Shown here: positions 27,036 through 35,929 of the stretch, one piece after another | How positions within the stretch are numbered: the first letter of the stretch is position 1 | Layout of the letters: each line of letters opens with the position of its first letter | Origin: CAYMUL01 sp964393605 | Lineage (GTDB): Bacteria > Bacteroidota > Ignavibacteria > Ignavibacteriales > Ignavibacteriaceae | NCBI GenBank assembly: GCA_964393605.1 | Contig: CAYMUL010000003.1 | Span: 130,209-194,208, forward strand | Length of the DNA stretch: 64,000 nucleotides | Direction of reading: 5' to 3' | The notes under the pieces: generated by a model | Told to the model about the DNA's origin: nothing | The model's input: only the letters and a program-made list of their open reading frames with translations | The model's database searches: none | Program-made: the position numbers and the translations under genes

Positions 27036-29435
27036 ATGAATTATAACTTTACAATTCTCACCCAAAGAATTTTCATTCTACTCTTGTTTCTCTTTCTATC
27101 CCCGACATTATTGTCTCAAGTAAGTAACACAATTTCCAATATCAAGTTCGATGATTCCAAAGAAAGTGAAGATTTGAACTTCTTCATTTCATTTTACCAA
27201 CCCTCTTCAATATCAAGCGCGTCATTAGTCTATAGAGTTTTTGGAGAAGGTGAATTTCAAGAATTAGAACTGACATTTGAAGCTCAGCAAGCGGTTGGCA
27301 CTATACCGGGTGCCGATGTAAAACCACCAAGTTTGGAATATTATGTTGTTGTAGAAATGAAATCAGGGCAGAAGGATGTATATCCTGTTGGCGCAGATGA
27401 AGGGGCAACGCCGGCACAATTGACAGTCGCTCCAATTTCAGAAAAAGATCAAGAAGTTATTTTTCTAACTCCGGAAAAGAATACACCGGTTTCAATCGAT
27501 GAATTTTTTATTTCACTTTCGTTTGTAAGAGCCTCAACCGAGGTTGACATTCCCGCTACAAAAATTTATTTGAATGATGTTGATATTAGCGATAAAGCAC
27601 TCATTGCAGAAGATTTAATTTTAATCTCTCCTGAAAATTTTGATATTAAATTTAAACCCGGTTATTATACGCTTCGTGTTGAACTTTATGATAAAAATAA
27701 AAATCTCTACCACAAACGTTCAAACTCTTTTCCATTAATTTCTGCTTCGCAGGCAGAAGCAATGCGCGATCAGGTAACTTATGGATTATCTGTTTTGGGT
27801 GAAGTACGAAATGAAAATATTAGCAACGTTTCTACAGGTTATAACAATATCGATATTAACGGAAATGCTGCATATCAAAACTTTAGTTTGACCGGCAGAA
27901 TTTATACAACCTCAGAAGAAACATCCACTTCACAGCCATACAATCGTTATTCGGTTTCGCTGATGCATGATTATTTTATTTTGAGAGCAGGAGATTTCTT
28001 CCCGCGCCTACCAAATCTGATAATGAGCGGTAAAAGAATGAGAGGTTATTCTGCGCGATTGACATTCGGGGCTGTTAATTTACACCTCGCCGCCGGTGAA
28101 ATTACTCGCGGTATTGAAGGTTCAGCAATTTCTTTTCATTCCTATAATTATATACCGGCTAATTTAACGGACGTTGTAATCAATGTTGATTCGTTAAAGT
28201 ATGGTTCTCCAAAAGCAACGATTAACCGCGGAACATATAAAAGAAATTTAACCGTTGTGCGTCCTTACTTTGGTAAAGGAGAATATTTTCAATGGGGCTT
28301 TACTTATCTTCATGCAAAAGATGATATGGCAAGTATTGACTTCGGCAGCAAACCGGAAGAAAATTTATTGATAGGTTCGGACATGATTATTGGAATTGAT
28401 GAACAGCGCGTTTTATTAACGGCACAAGCGGCAATCAGTATCTTGAATTCCGATATTTCCCCCGGTGTAATTAGCGATGCATTGATTGACTCATTGACAA
28501 AACCTGGCGGATTATTGGAAAATCAGAGTCCGGCTGATATAAAAAAATATCGCGACCTTGCGAATAAGTTCATCACGGTTAACCAAAATTTAAAACCTTT
28601 GAACATGCAAGAATTTTCTTCTACCGTTGCCGATGTCAACTTCTCTCTAAATTATTTCGGAAATTATCTTAAGCTCAATTATACTTATCGCGGAAACGAC
28701 TATAAATCTTTCGGAAATAATTTCGTTCGAACAGACGTTGCGGGTATTAATATTTCCGATCGGTTGCGTTTGCTGGATAATAAATTATTTATCGCCGTCG
28801 GTTATGAAGATTTAAATGACAATTTGCAAAAAACTAAAAATGCTACAACCCATTTTAAAACTCTCAGCTCTTCTGTCTCTTATTATCCAAGAACAGATTT
28901 CCCCAACATATCATTGAGCTACAAAAATTATTCAACGGATAATGCCATCCCCGTAAGCGATTCGCTTGCTGTCAACGATCAAACCAATCAAATTTCTATG
29001 CAAGTTTCTTATAACTTTGATTGGACTTATAAAACAAACACATCACTTTCATTTACAACGTCGGATAGAGTAGATAATTCTTATAGAAAAAATGACATTC
29101 AAAATTTAGCGATGTTCTTAACAGGCATCACTACATGGACAAACGACTTGAGTTCGAATGTTGCATTAGGGTTGAATCAAACAAAACTATCCAATGTTGA
29201 TTACAATTACTTTACGCTTTCAGCCGGTGCAAAGTATGAATACATTAAAGATAAACTCATCTTCAACGGAACGATAAATCCAAGCTTTGGAGATTTCGAT
29301 AGAATTTCTCTCGATGGTAACGCCCAATATTTTGTTTTAGAAAATCTCAGCTTCATGTTGCAACTGAGATACTTGAGCACTCCTGGAGGATTTAACGACT
29401 TCATTTACAGTCTCTCGACAAGATACAGATTGTAA
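27036..29435 (+). CDS. Outer-membrane beta-barrel protein with N-terminal Ig-like domains
   Basis: From the ATG at 27036, preceded by GAGGAAAG, the protein has 799 residues; an in-frame TTG at 27024 lies inside this ribosome site and was not chosen. A signal peptide ends near residue 29 (PTLLSQ). Residues about 35-240 look like two extracytoplasmic Ig/Fn3-type domains (SSASLVYRVFGEGEFQELEL; FKPGYYTLRVELYD). Residues about 250-799 show the alternating pattern of amphipathic strands of a large outer-membrane barrel (NYFGNYLKLNYTYRGNDY) and end in a strand terminating RYRL. No TonB box or plug was recognised. It lies 10 bases before the CHASE2 cyclase gene, so both are co-transcribed and may form one sensing path across the envelope. 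Confidence 0.82.
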   Translation: MNYNFTILTQRIFILLLFLFLSPTLLSQVSNTISNIKFDDSKESEDLNFFISFYQPSSISSASLVYRVFGEGEFQELELTFEAQQAVGTIPGADVKPPSLEYYVVVEMKSGQKDVYPVGADEGATPAQLTVAPISEKDQEVIFLTPEKNTPVSIDEFFISLSFVRASTEVDIPATKIYLNDVDISDKALIAEDLILISPENFDIKFKPGYYTLRVELYDKNKNLYHKRSNSFPLISASQAEAMRDQVTYGLSVLGEVRNENISNVSTGYNNIDINGNAAYQNFSLTGRIYTTSEETSTSQPYNRYSVSLMHDYFILRAGDFFPRLPNLIMSGKRMRGYSARLTFGAVNLHLAAGEITRGIEGSAISFHSYNYIPANLTDVVINVDSLKYGSPKATINRGTYKRNLTVVRPYFGKGEYFQWGFTYLHAKDDMASIDFGSKPEENLLIGSDMIIGIDEQRVLLTAQAAISILNSDISPGVISDALIDSLTKPGGLLENQSPADIKKYRDLANKFITVNQNLKPLNMQEFSSTVADVNFSLNYFGNYLKLNYTYRGNDYKSFGNNFVRTDVAGINISDRLRLLDNKLFIAVGYEDLNDNLQKTKNATTHFKTLSSSVSYYPRTDFPNISLSYKNYSTDNAIPVSDSLAVNDQTNQISMQVSYNFDWTYKTNTSLSFTTSDRVDNSYRKNDIQNLAMFLTGITTWTNDLSSNVALGLNQTKLSNVDYNYFTLSAGAKYEYIKDKLIFNGTINPSFGDFDRISLDGNAQYFVLENLSFMLQLRYLSTPGGFNDFIYSLSTRYRL

Positions 29436-29445
29436 ATCATAACTA

Positions 29446-31647
29446 ATGAACCCGAAGTTAAAAACTTTTTTTATACAATCGGCTATCTGTTTATCGATAG
29501 CCGGATTGATTATTCTTTTCACACATGAATCATTACTTCCAATCGGACCGCTCCAAGCTTTAAGGCAGCGTCATATAGACGAACGCTTTTTAGCACGAGG
29601 CACAATTGATATCAAAGATAGCGCCGAAGTAATCATTCTTGAAGTCAGTGACAAAACTTTAAACGGAATTCCTTACCCTCATAATTCATGGCCCTTCCCG
29701 AGAGAATATTTTGCAAGAGTAATTAAGAACTTAACTGCCGCCGGTGTTAAAGCTATCGGAATAGACTTTGTTATGGGATCTCCCGATAAATTTTCTTTAG
29801 AGAATGATGAACTCTTATTTCAAACAATTCAGGAAACAAAAAATGTTGTAGTCGCCGGCAAAATTGAAACATCTCCTCTTTTTCTTCAAGCTGAAGTAAA
29901 AAAAGAAAATGAAAATTTCAGTTCTCTCTTTTTCGAGGCGGATAGTTCAGTCGGACTGGTAAATGTTATTGGCGATAACGATGGTGTGCAACGAAGATAT
30001 GTGCCGTTCGTTTATTCAACTACTGTGGAGAGACTTGTCCCATCGTTCGGTTATGCAGTATTGAATAAATATTATAATTACAACTCAACCAATACTGCGG
30101 AACTCGGCGATAAATATTTTGAAATTGGCGGACGGAAAGTTCCAAAGTTCGATCGAAATTCTATTCTCATAAATTACTATGGTCCCGATGCAACTTTTCC
30201 GATAATTAATTTTATTGATGTGCTTGATGATGCTGAATTCCAAACTGCGGAAGAAATAGAATTTGGAATCGACATTAATACTTGGGATGATCCTGACATG
30301 GGCTTGCTTTATAGCGGAATGTTTAAAGATAAGATTGTGTTAATGGGTTCACGCGAGCCGGAAGATAAAGATATGTTCCCCGTCTCTATGGCGCGCGGTG
30401 AACGCGAAGGCGATAACTATATGTTCGGGGTTGAAGTACACGCCAACGCAATTCAAAATGTAATTGATGGACAATTTATTTTTCGCCAAACTAAAACAGA
30501 AGAAATTTTAGGAATCATCGCACTAACTTTCTTAGCTTTTTTCATTTCTGCTTTTTTCAAGAAATCGAAAACAAAATTGGGCGGATTAACAGAAGCAATA
30601 AATATTGCAGTTATCGTCGGGCTGGTCATCGGTACGAGGCAACTTTCAATATTTTTATTTAATGAATACAATTTTCTTTTTGCGATGATTAACTCGAACC
30701 TTGCAATAATTCTCGGTTACATTGGAAGCACAGCATATTCATACATTACCGAGCGCAAGCAAAAAACTATGATTAAAGGAATGTTCAGTCAATACGTGAA
30801 TGCAACAATCGTTGACGATTTAATTTCCGATCCAACAAAAATGCAACTCGGCGGCGAAAGAAGAGAATTGACTGTCTTCTTCAGCGATATTGCCGGATTC
30901 TCTACTTTCTCCGAAACTAAAGAACCTGAAGACCTTGTTTCATTTTTAAACGAATATTTGAGTGAGATGACACGTCTTGTTTTTGAAAATAAAGGAACAC
31001 TCGATAAATATATCGGCGATGCTGTGATGGCATTTTGGGGTGCGCCAATTCCGATTCAAAACCATGCGTATCAAGGTTGTTACACTGCAATTCAAATGCA
31101 AAAGCGTTTGGATGAACTTGATGCAAAATGGAAAGCTGAAGGGCAACCCGATATTTTAGTCCGAATGGGAATTAACACCGGCGATATGGTTGTCGGAAAC
31201 ATGGGAGGTAAAGAAAGATTTGATTACACAGTTATGGGAGATAATGTAAATCTCGGTTCACGCCTTGAAGGCGCTAACAAAGAGTACGGTTCTAAAATTA
31301 TGATTGCCGATACAACTTACGAAGCCGTGAAAGATTTTTTCTATACTCGTGAACTCGATTTTCTTGTTGTAAAAGGAAAAACAAAACCGATCAAAGTTTA
31401 TGAACTGATTGGACTTAAAACCGATGACATTTCGCAAATTAAATTGGATTGCGTCGGCGAATATCATAAAGCTCTTGAGATGTTTCGTCAACAAAATTTC
31501 AAAGAAGCAATCGAACAATTTCAAAAATCAATAAACATCGATCCGAATGAATACACTTCAAAGGTTTATATCAAGAGGTGTCATCACTACATTGAAGACC
31601 CGCCAGCTAAAGATTGGGATGGCGTTTTCTTAATGAAGACAAAGTAA
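29446..31647 (+). CDS. CHASE2-adenylate cyclase with C-terminal TPR
   Basis: A 733-aa membrane sensor that makes cyclic nucleotide from an envelope signal. An N-terminal helix (about 8-26) leads into a periplasmic CHASE2 domain (about 30-345; motif RGTIDIKDSAEVIILEVSDK). Two to three membrane helices lie at about 352-435. The class III cyclase domain covers 472-655: metal-binding Asp481 (FFSDIAGFS) and Asp525 (YIGDAVMAFWG), adenine-selecting Lys521 and Thr595 (YTVMGD), and Asn602 and Arg606 of the NLGSRLE motif. These residues predict ATP as substrate and cAMP as product. A TPR pair (ALEMFRQQNFKEAIEQFQKS) ends the protein. No cAMP receptor gene lies in the window. A strong bidirectional terminator follows. 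Confidence 0.95.
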   Translation: MNPKLKTFFIQSAICLSIAGLIILFTHESLLPIGPLQALRQRHIDERFLARGTIDIKDSAEVIILEVSDKTLNGIPYPHNSWPFPREYFARVIKNLTAAGVKAIGIDFVMGSPDKFSLENDELLFQTIQETKNVVVAGKIETSPLFLQAEVKKENENFSSLFFEADSSVGLVNVIGDNDGVQRRYVPFVYSTTVERLVPSFGYAVLNKYYNYNSTNTAELGDKYFEIGGRKVPKFDRNSILINYYGPDATFPIINFIDVLDDAEFQTAEEIEFGIDINTWDDPDMGLLYSGMFKDKIVLMGSREPEDKDMFPVSMARGEREGDNYMFGVEVHANAIQNVIDGQFIFRQTKTEEILGIIALTFLAFFISAFFKKSKTKLGGLTEAINIAVIVGLVIGTRQLSIFLFNEYNFLFAMINSNLAIILGYIGSTAYSYITERKQKTMIKGMFSQYVNATIVDDLISDPTKMQLGGERRELTVFFSDIAGFSTFSETKEPEDLVSFLNEYLSEMTRLVFENKGTLDKYIGDAVMAFWGAPIPIQNHAYQGCYTAIQMQKRLDELDAKWKAEGQPDILVRMGINTGDMVVGNMGGKERFDYTVMGDNVNLGSRLEGANKEYGSKIMIADTTYEAVKDFFYTRELDFLVVKGKTKPIKVYELIGLKTDDISQIKLDCVGEYHKALEMFRQQNFKEAIEQFQKSINIDPNEYTSKVYIKRCHHYIEDPPAKDWDGVFLMKTK

Positions 31648-31660
31648 TTTTGAGCAAAAA

Positions 31661-31684
31661 AAAAGCCGCACTAATGCGGCTTTT
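31661..31684. terminator. Bidirectional rho-independent terminator
   Basis: AAAAGCCGCA, loop CTAA, TGCGGCTTTT: a perfect 10-bp stem with A and T runs on the two sides. It serves both the CHASE2 cyclase gene (plus) and the convergent DUF6600-like gene (minus). Confidence 0.92.
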
Positions 31685-31696
31685 ATTTTTTATGCA

Positions 31697-32920
31697 CTAT
31701 CTGTCTTTACGTTTGACAGATTCATTTCTATTTCGAGTTTCAGTTTCGCGTTTGGTTTCGTTGCGATTAACATTCTCTCTTTTCGGAGTTTGGGAAGTAT
31801 TATTTCTAACTTCATCTTTTCTGTCATCACGCTTTTCGGATCTAATGTTTGAATTATTGTTATCGTTTCGGTTTTTTTCGCTTCGGTCATCTTTGCGAGC
31901 GTTAACTTTATTTTCATTATAATTGGAACGATCACGAACCGGTGGATTTTCTCGTTCATATTTTTTTGTACGATCATCTTTGTACACATCATTTCGATCA
32001 TCTTTGTAATCATCGCGTCGATCATCTTTGCGAAGATTTCTCTCATCATACTTCGCGGCGTTTCTAAACTCATTCAACTTCTCATCATTACGTTGTCGCG
32101 TAACATCGCGAGAGGAGATGGAAAAATCACGATCGCCTTTGTCATATCTGAAAGAAGAATTATCGCGCGCATCGGTTAATAAATTTCTATCATAGTTGAT
32201 TTCAATTTTATCGCGGTCTCGGGAAATTTCATTCTTTGTTCCTCTTTCGTTGAAAGCGATTTCACGAATTTTAACTCTCGTATTTGATTTCCGTTCGATT
32301 GTCCGAACATCAATTCCGCGATTGATAATTCTCCTTCCTTCGTAAGTATAATCATATCGACTTGTTGTGTTGGTATAAATTCTATAACGAAATTTTGAAG
32401 GGACATAATAGTTATAGACATACGGATCGCAGAAATGATTTTGTCCGACAAATATCCAATGGCTGTGGTGAACTACATAAGTTCGGGTGAATACAATTCC
32501 GAAACCGATTTTGAAATTTGCAAAAGGATGCAAGGGTGCCCAACCGATATAATCATCGTCGTATCTCCATTCCACCCATGAAGGAGCCCAATCATAATCG
32601 GGAACCCAAACCCAACCGTAGTATTCGTCGAAGTACCATCTGCCGTAGTGATAAACGATAAATCCGAATGGCTCGGAAGAATCCCAATACCAACCCCAAT
32701 CAGTCCATATCCAGCTTCCTTGTGCATAAGGAGACCATGAAGCAAAACCAACAGCAGGTCTCCAAACAACTAATCCGTCATTCATTTCAATCCACGTTCC
32801 GTGATGACGCAATGAATGATAGAAAAAATGGAAATCTGCTCTCACAGTTCTTGCCTCAATTGTACTGCTGAAGAAAATTATCAGCGATGTAATTGCGATG
32901 AATAAATATTTTGTTTTCAT
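31697..32920 (-). CDS. Exported DUF6600-like protein with Arg/Asp/Asn-rich tail
   Basis: From the ATG at 32920 (preceded by GAGGT) the protein has 407 residues; the in-frame TTG at 32932 overlaps that ribosome site and was not chosen. A signal peptide ends near residue 23 (FSSTIEA). Residues about 25-160 are very rich in Trp and Tyr with repeats of the type GSWIWTDWGWYWDS, YGRWYFDEYYGWVWVPDYDW and WVEWRYDDDYIGWAPLHP, which I recognise as the DUF6600/YxWGxW-repeat type. The remaining 230 residues are low-complexity and highly charged (DDRRDDYKDDRNDVYKDD, KRDDRKDEVRNN), probably disordered. A role in the envelope is likely, but no activity is known. Confidence 0.8.
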   Translation of the reverse strand: MKTKYLFIAITSLIIFFSSTIEARTVRADFHFFYHSLRHHGTWIEMNDGLVVWRPAVGFASWSPYAQGSWIWTDWGWYWDSSEPFGFIVYHYGRWYFDEYYGWVWVPDYDWAPSWVEWRYDDDYIGWAPLHPFANFKIGFGIVFTRTYVVHHSHWIFVGQNHFCDPYVYNYYVPSKFRYRIYTNTTSRYDYTYEGRRIINRGIDVRTIERKSNTRVKIREIAFNERGTKNEISRDRDKIEINYDRNLLTDARDNSSFRYDKGDRDFSISSRDVTRQRNDEKLNEFRNAAKYDERNLRKDDRRDDYKDDRNDVYKDDRTKKYERENPPVRDRSNYNENKVNARKDDRSEKNRNDNNNSNIRSEKRDDRKDEVRNNTSQTPKRENVNRNETKRETETRNRNESVKRKDR

Positions 32921-33081
32921 GACGAACCTCAATTTGTTTTGTTTTTAGTTTAGAGATTCAACTTCCATACCAACACTTTTGAGTTTGAAATAGGTTTATT
33001 TTGAGGGGAAAAGATTTTTATTGTTCACAATCGTGAACAGAAAAGAATAATAGTGTACAACTTCCTTTCGAAGCGAACTAC

Positions 33082-34320
33082 TTATTCAGATATTGGATTC
33101 GATAGTTCTGTTTTTACGACAGGGTCTTTAACTGCAAACAGAATAAATAATCCGATGATGAAAAAAACGGCAATAGAAGAAATAGCGTAACGTTGATTAC
33201 CGGTTGAGTAACTGACAAGCCCGAAAACGAGCGGTCCTAAAATCGCGGAACTTTTTCCGAAGAAAGAATAGAAACCGAAAAATTCAGTCTTCTTTTCCGG
33301 AGGTGTAAGTTTGGACATTAACGATCGGCTTGTGGATTGTGTCGCTCCCATTGCCGAACCTGCCAATAATCCGACAAAATAAAAACCACCTTTATCGTTC
33401 ACGAAATAAGTTATAAAAATTGTCAATAGCCAAATAAAAATTGTAATCACAATTGTATTTTTTTGACCGAATGAATCAGCAACAATTCCAAAAAGTACGG
33501 AACCAAGAATTGCGGTTATCTGCACAGTTAGGAAAAAGAAAAGCAAATCCATCTCCGAAAATCCAAGCGTAGAACTCGCGTAATTCCCGGCGAAAAAAAT
33601 TACTGTATTCACTCCTTCGATGTAAAAAAAATACGCGAGAAGAAAGAAAGCAAGATTTTTATAGTTCGGCAAATGCTTCATTGTTGAAATAACACGTTTA
33701 AATCCGATCTTGATATAAGATTCCGAAGGACGAATATCTTTTCTCGAATCTTCCAGATATATGAAAAGTGGTGCGGCGAAAATCATAAAAAAAATAGCGG
33801 CAAGCGGAAATGATTCTTTTATTAAACCCGCTTGAATAAAGGGGAAAACGATTGCCAGCGTAATTAAAGAACCGAGATAACCCATTGCAAAACCATAGCC
33901 GGAAACCCGTCCGTAATTTTTTGGAGAAGTAATTTCGGGAAGAAACGCATCGTAAAAAACAAGTCCGGCTTCAAAGCCAATGTTTGCAAGGACAAAAACA
34001 AAAATTCCCCAAAAGATATCGCCGCTTCCGACAAAGTAGAGTAAGCCGGTATTTATAATGCAGAGAGAAGTAAAGAAGAGAAGAAATCTTTTTTTGCCCG
34101 CGGAAAAATCTGCGATGGCACCGAGAACGGGAGAAATAATTGCAGTTACAAGCATCGCAATACTTGTGGAGATACTCCAATAAAGATCTCCGATAGATTC
34201 GCCACCAACAACAGTTTTTTTAAAGTACACTGCATAAAGAAAAGTAACAACGATTATCGAGAACGAAGTATTTGCAAAATCGAATAGCGACCAAATAAAA
34301 ATCTTCTTTTTATCGCCCAT
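33082..34320 (-). CDS. MFS permease, UMF1 family
   Basis: A 412-aa inner-membrane transporter with about 12 membrane helices. The start MGDKKKIFIWSLFDFANTSFSIIV is the signature of the UMF1 (unknown major facilitator) family, which includes the yeast vacuole effluxer Atg22. The GAIADFSAGKKRF loop between helices 2 and 3 is typical of MFS. The ATG at 34320 overlaps the nusB stop by one base (TGATG), so translation is coupled; an in-frame TTG at 34323 is rejected for that reason. The substrate is unknown, with Atg22 relatives linked to amino-acid efflux. Confidence 0.9.
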   Translation of the reverse strand: MGDKKKIFIWSLFDFANTSFSIIVVTFLYAVYFKKTVVGGESIGDLYWSISTSIAMLVTAIISPVLGAIADFSAGKKRFLLFFTSLCIINTGLLYFVGSGDIFWGIFVFVLANIGFEAGLVFYDAFLPEITSPKNYGRVSGYGFAMGYLGSLITLAIVFPFIQAGLIKESFPLAAIFFMIFAAPLFIYLEDSRKDIRPSESYIKIGFKRVISTMKHLPNYKNLAFFLLAYFFYIEGVNTVIFFAGNYASSTLGFSEMDLLFFFLTVQITAILGSVLFGIVADSFGQKNTIVITIFIWLLTIFITYFVNDKGGFYFVGLLAGSAMGATQSTSRSLMSKLTPPEKKTEFFGFYSFFGKSSAILGPLVFGLVSYSTGNQRYAISSIAVFFIIGLFILFAVKDPVVKTELSNPISE

Positions 34321-34793
34321 CAACTATCCGAAGAAGTTTTTTCATTCATCAAACCTCTCCCCTCTTTCTTCAACTCGCCGCTCTTCTTCAAGTCTGCAAG
34401 AACTTTGTCGAGAATTCCGTTGATGAATTTACTACTTGAGCTTGTGCTAAAAATTTTTGCAATCTCGATAGCTTCATTGATAGTAACTTTTGGAGGGATG
34501 TCGGGGAAGAAATTCAATTCGCACATTCCCATACGCAAAATTATTTTATCGATTAAGCCGATACGGTCTAATTCCCAATTATCGGCTCGTCGTGCAATTT
34601 CTTCATCGAAAGTTTTTTTATTTGCGAGTACTTTCATGACCAAATCTCTTCCAAAATCTTTGAGAGAATCTGCTTCAACGTCGGAAAAAACTCCATCGAT
34701 TAAAGACTCTAATCCATCGGAATTCAATTCGTATGCGTAAAGTATTTGAAGAGATTTTTTTCTGACCTCGCGGCGTGGTGAATGTTTTTTCAT
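34320..34793 (-). CDS. nusB: Transcription antitermination factor NusB
   Basis: A 157-aa RNA-binding protein that works with NusE (S10) in rRNA antitermination. The all-helical NusB fold is visible from SPRREVRKKSLQILYAYELN at the start, DRIGLIDKIILRMGMCELNF in the middle and TINEAIEIAKIFSTSSSSKFINGILDKV near the end, all family signatures. The last 20 residues (KKEGRGLMNEKTSSDS) are a variable tail. It lies 5 bases downstream of the leucine dehydrogenase-like gene and overlaps the MFS gene. Confidence 0.95.
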   Translation of the reverse strand: MKKHSPRREVRKKSLQILYAYELNSDGLESLIDGVFSDVEADSLKDFGRDLVMKVLANKKTFDEEIARRADNWELDRIGLIDKIILRMGMCELNFFPDIPPKVTINEAIEIAKIFSTSSSSKFINGILDKVLADLKKSGELKKEGRGLMNEKTSSDS

Positions 34794-34798
34794 TTTAT

Positions 34799-35911
34799 TT
34801 ATCTTTTGTAAAGGTGAGAGAACCGTCCCGAAAAATTTGAAGAACCGGAATACATGTTACCAATCCTTCCAACTTCTTTCATTCTTTTTTCTGCAAGTTT
34901 TGCCGAAGCCTGATGAACGAGAATATTTTCTTGTTTGGAAATTGCGAAGACTTGTTTAATTGCATCATAAATACCTTCCGCATGTTTTAATGCGCGTTCG
35001 CGGCTGTAGCCCTCAAGTTCATGCGCAACGTTAATTAATCCACCGGCATTAATTACATAGTCAGGCGCGTAGATTATTCCTTTCTCTTGCAATTTCTTTC
35101 CGTGAATTTCTTCAACTTCCATTTGGTTATTTGCACCGCCTGCAATGATCTTCACTTTTAACTTGTCGATTGTCTTATCATTAATAATAGCCCCGAGCGC
35201 ATTCGGAGAAAAAATATCGGCTTCAATGTCAAAAACTTCTTCCGGTTTAATGACTGTAACTTTCATCTTTTCGGTGATTGCTTTGATTCTTTCTTGATCA
35301 ATGTCGGTGATAAAAATATTCGCGCCCTCATCGAATATGTGCTGAGTTAAAGCCGAAGCAACTTTTCCGGCACCCTGCACAACAATCTTTTTTCCCTTGA
35401 GTGAATCGTTTCCCCAACATTCATTCGCGCAAGCTTTCATGCCGACATAAACACCATAACCTGTAACCGGAGAAGGGTCGCCGGAGCCGCCAAGAGAAAC
35501 CGGAATTCCCGTTACATATTTTGTTTCCATTCTCACCCACTCCATGTCCTTCACCGAAGTTCCAACGTCTTCTGCAGTGATATATTTTCCGGCAAGTGAA
35601 TCGACAAATCTTCCAAAAGATCTGAAAAGGATTTCATTTTTGTCCGTGTGCGAATCGCCAATGATAACAGCTTTACCGCCGCCAAGATTCAAACCCGCAA
35701 CTGCGGCTTTGTAAGTCATGCCTCGTGAAAGTCGCAGAACATCACGCAATGCATCCTCTTCGGAATTATATTTCCACATTCTTGTTCCGCCGAGTGCCGG
35801 TCCAAGTATTGTATTATGAATTGCAACAATAGCTTTCAGTCCTGATTGTTCGTCATTACAGAAGACAACTTGTTCATGACCTAAATTTTTTACCATTTCA
35901 AAGACAGACAT
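34799..35911 (-). CDS. Glu/Leu/Phe/Val dehydrogenase (leucine dehydrogenase-like)
   Basis: A 370-aa NAD-dependent amino-acid dehydrogenase that interconverts branched-chain or aromatic amino acids with 2-oxo acids and ammonia. The N-terminal dimerisation/catalytic domain has the conserved glycine-rich substrate loop GPALGGTRMWKY and catalytic lysine region MTYKAAVAGLNLGGGKAV. The nucleotide-binding Rossmann domain begins at about 165 (KGKKIVVQGAGKVASAL, GxGxxA type). Length matches leucine/valine/phenylalanine dehydrogenases (about 350-370) and is shorter than glutamate dehydrogenases. Substrate among these is not decided. It is the first gene of a dehydrogenase-nusB-MFS run. Confidence 0.92.
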   Translation of the reverse strand: MSVFEMVKNLGHEQVVFCNDEQSGLKAIVAIHNTILGPALGGTRMWKYNSEEDALRDVLRLSRGMTYKAAVAGLNLGGGKAVIIGDSHTDKNEILFRSFGRFVDSLAGKYITAEDVGTSVKDMEWVRMETKYVTGIPVSLGGSGDPSPVTGYGVYVGMKACANECWGNDSLKGKKIVVQGAGKVASALTQHIFDEGANIFITDIDQERIKAITEKMKVTVIKPEEVFDIEADIFSPNALGAIINDKTIDKLKVKIIAGGANNQMEVEEIHGKKLQEKGIIYAPDYVINAGGLINVAHELEGYSRERALKHAEGIYDAIKQVFAISKQENILVHQASAKLAEKRMKEVGRIGNMYSGSSNFSGRFSHLYKR

Positions 35912-35929
35912 TCGATTTCCTTTCTAATG

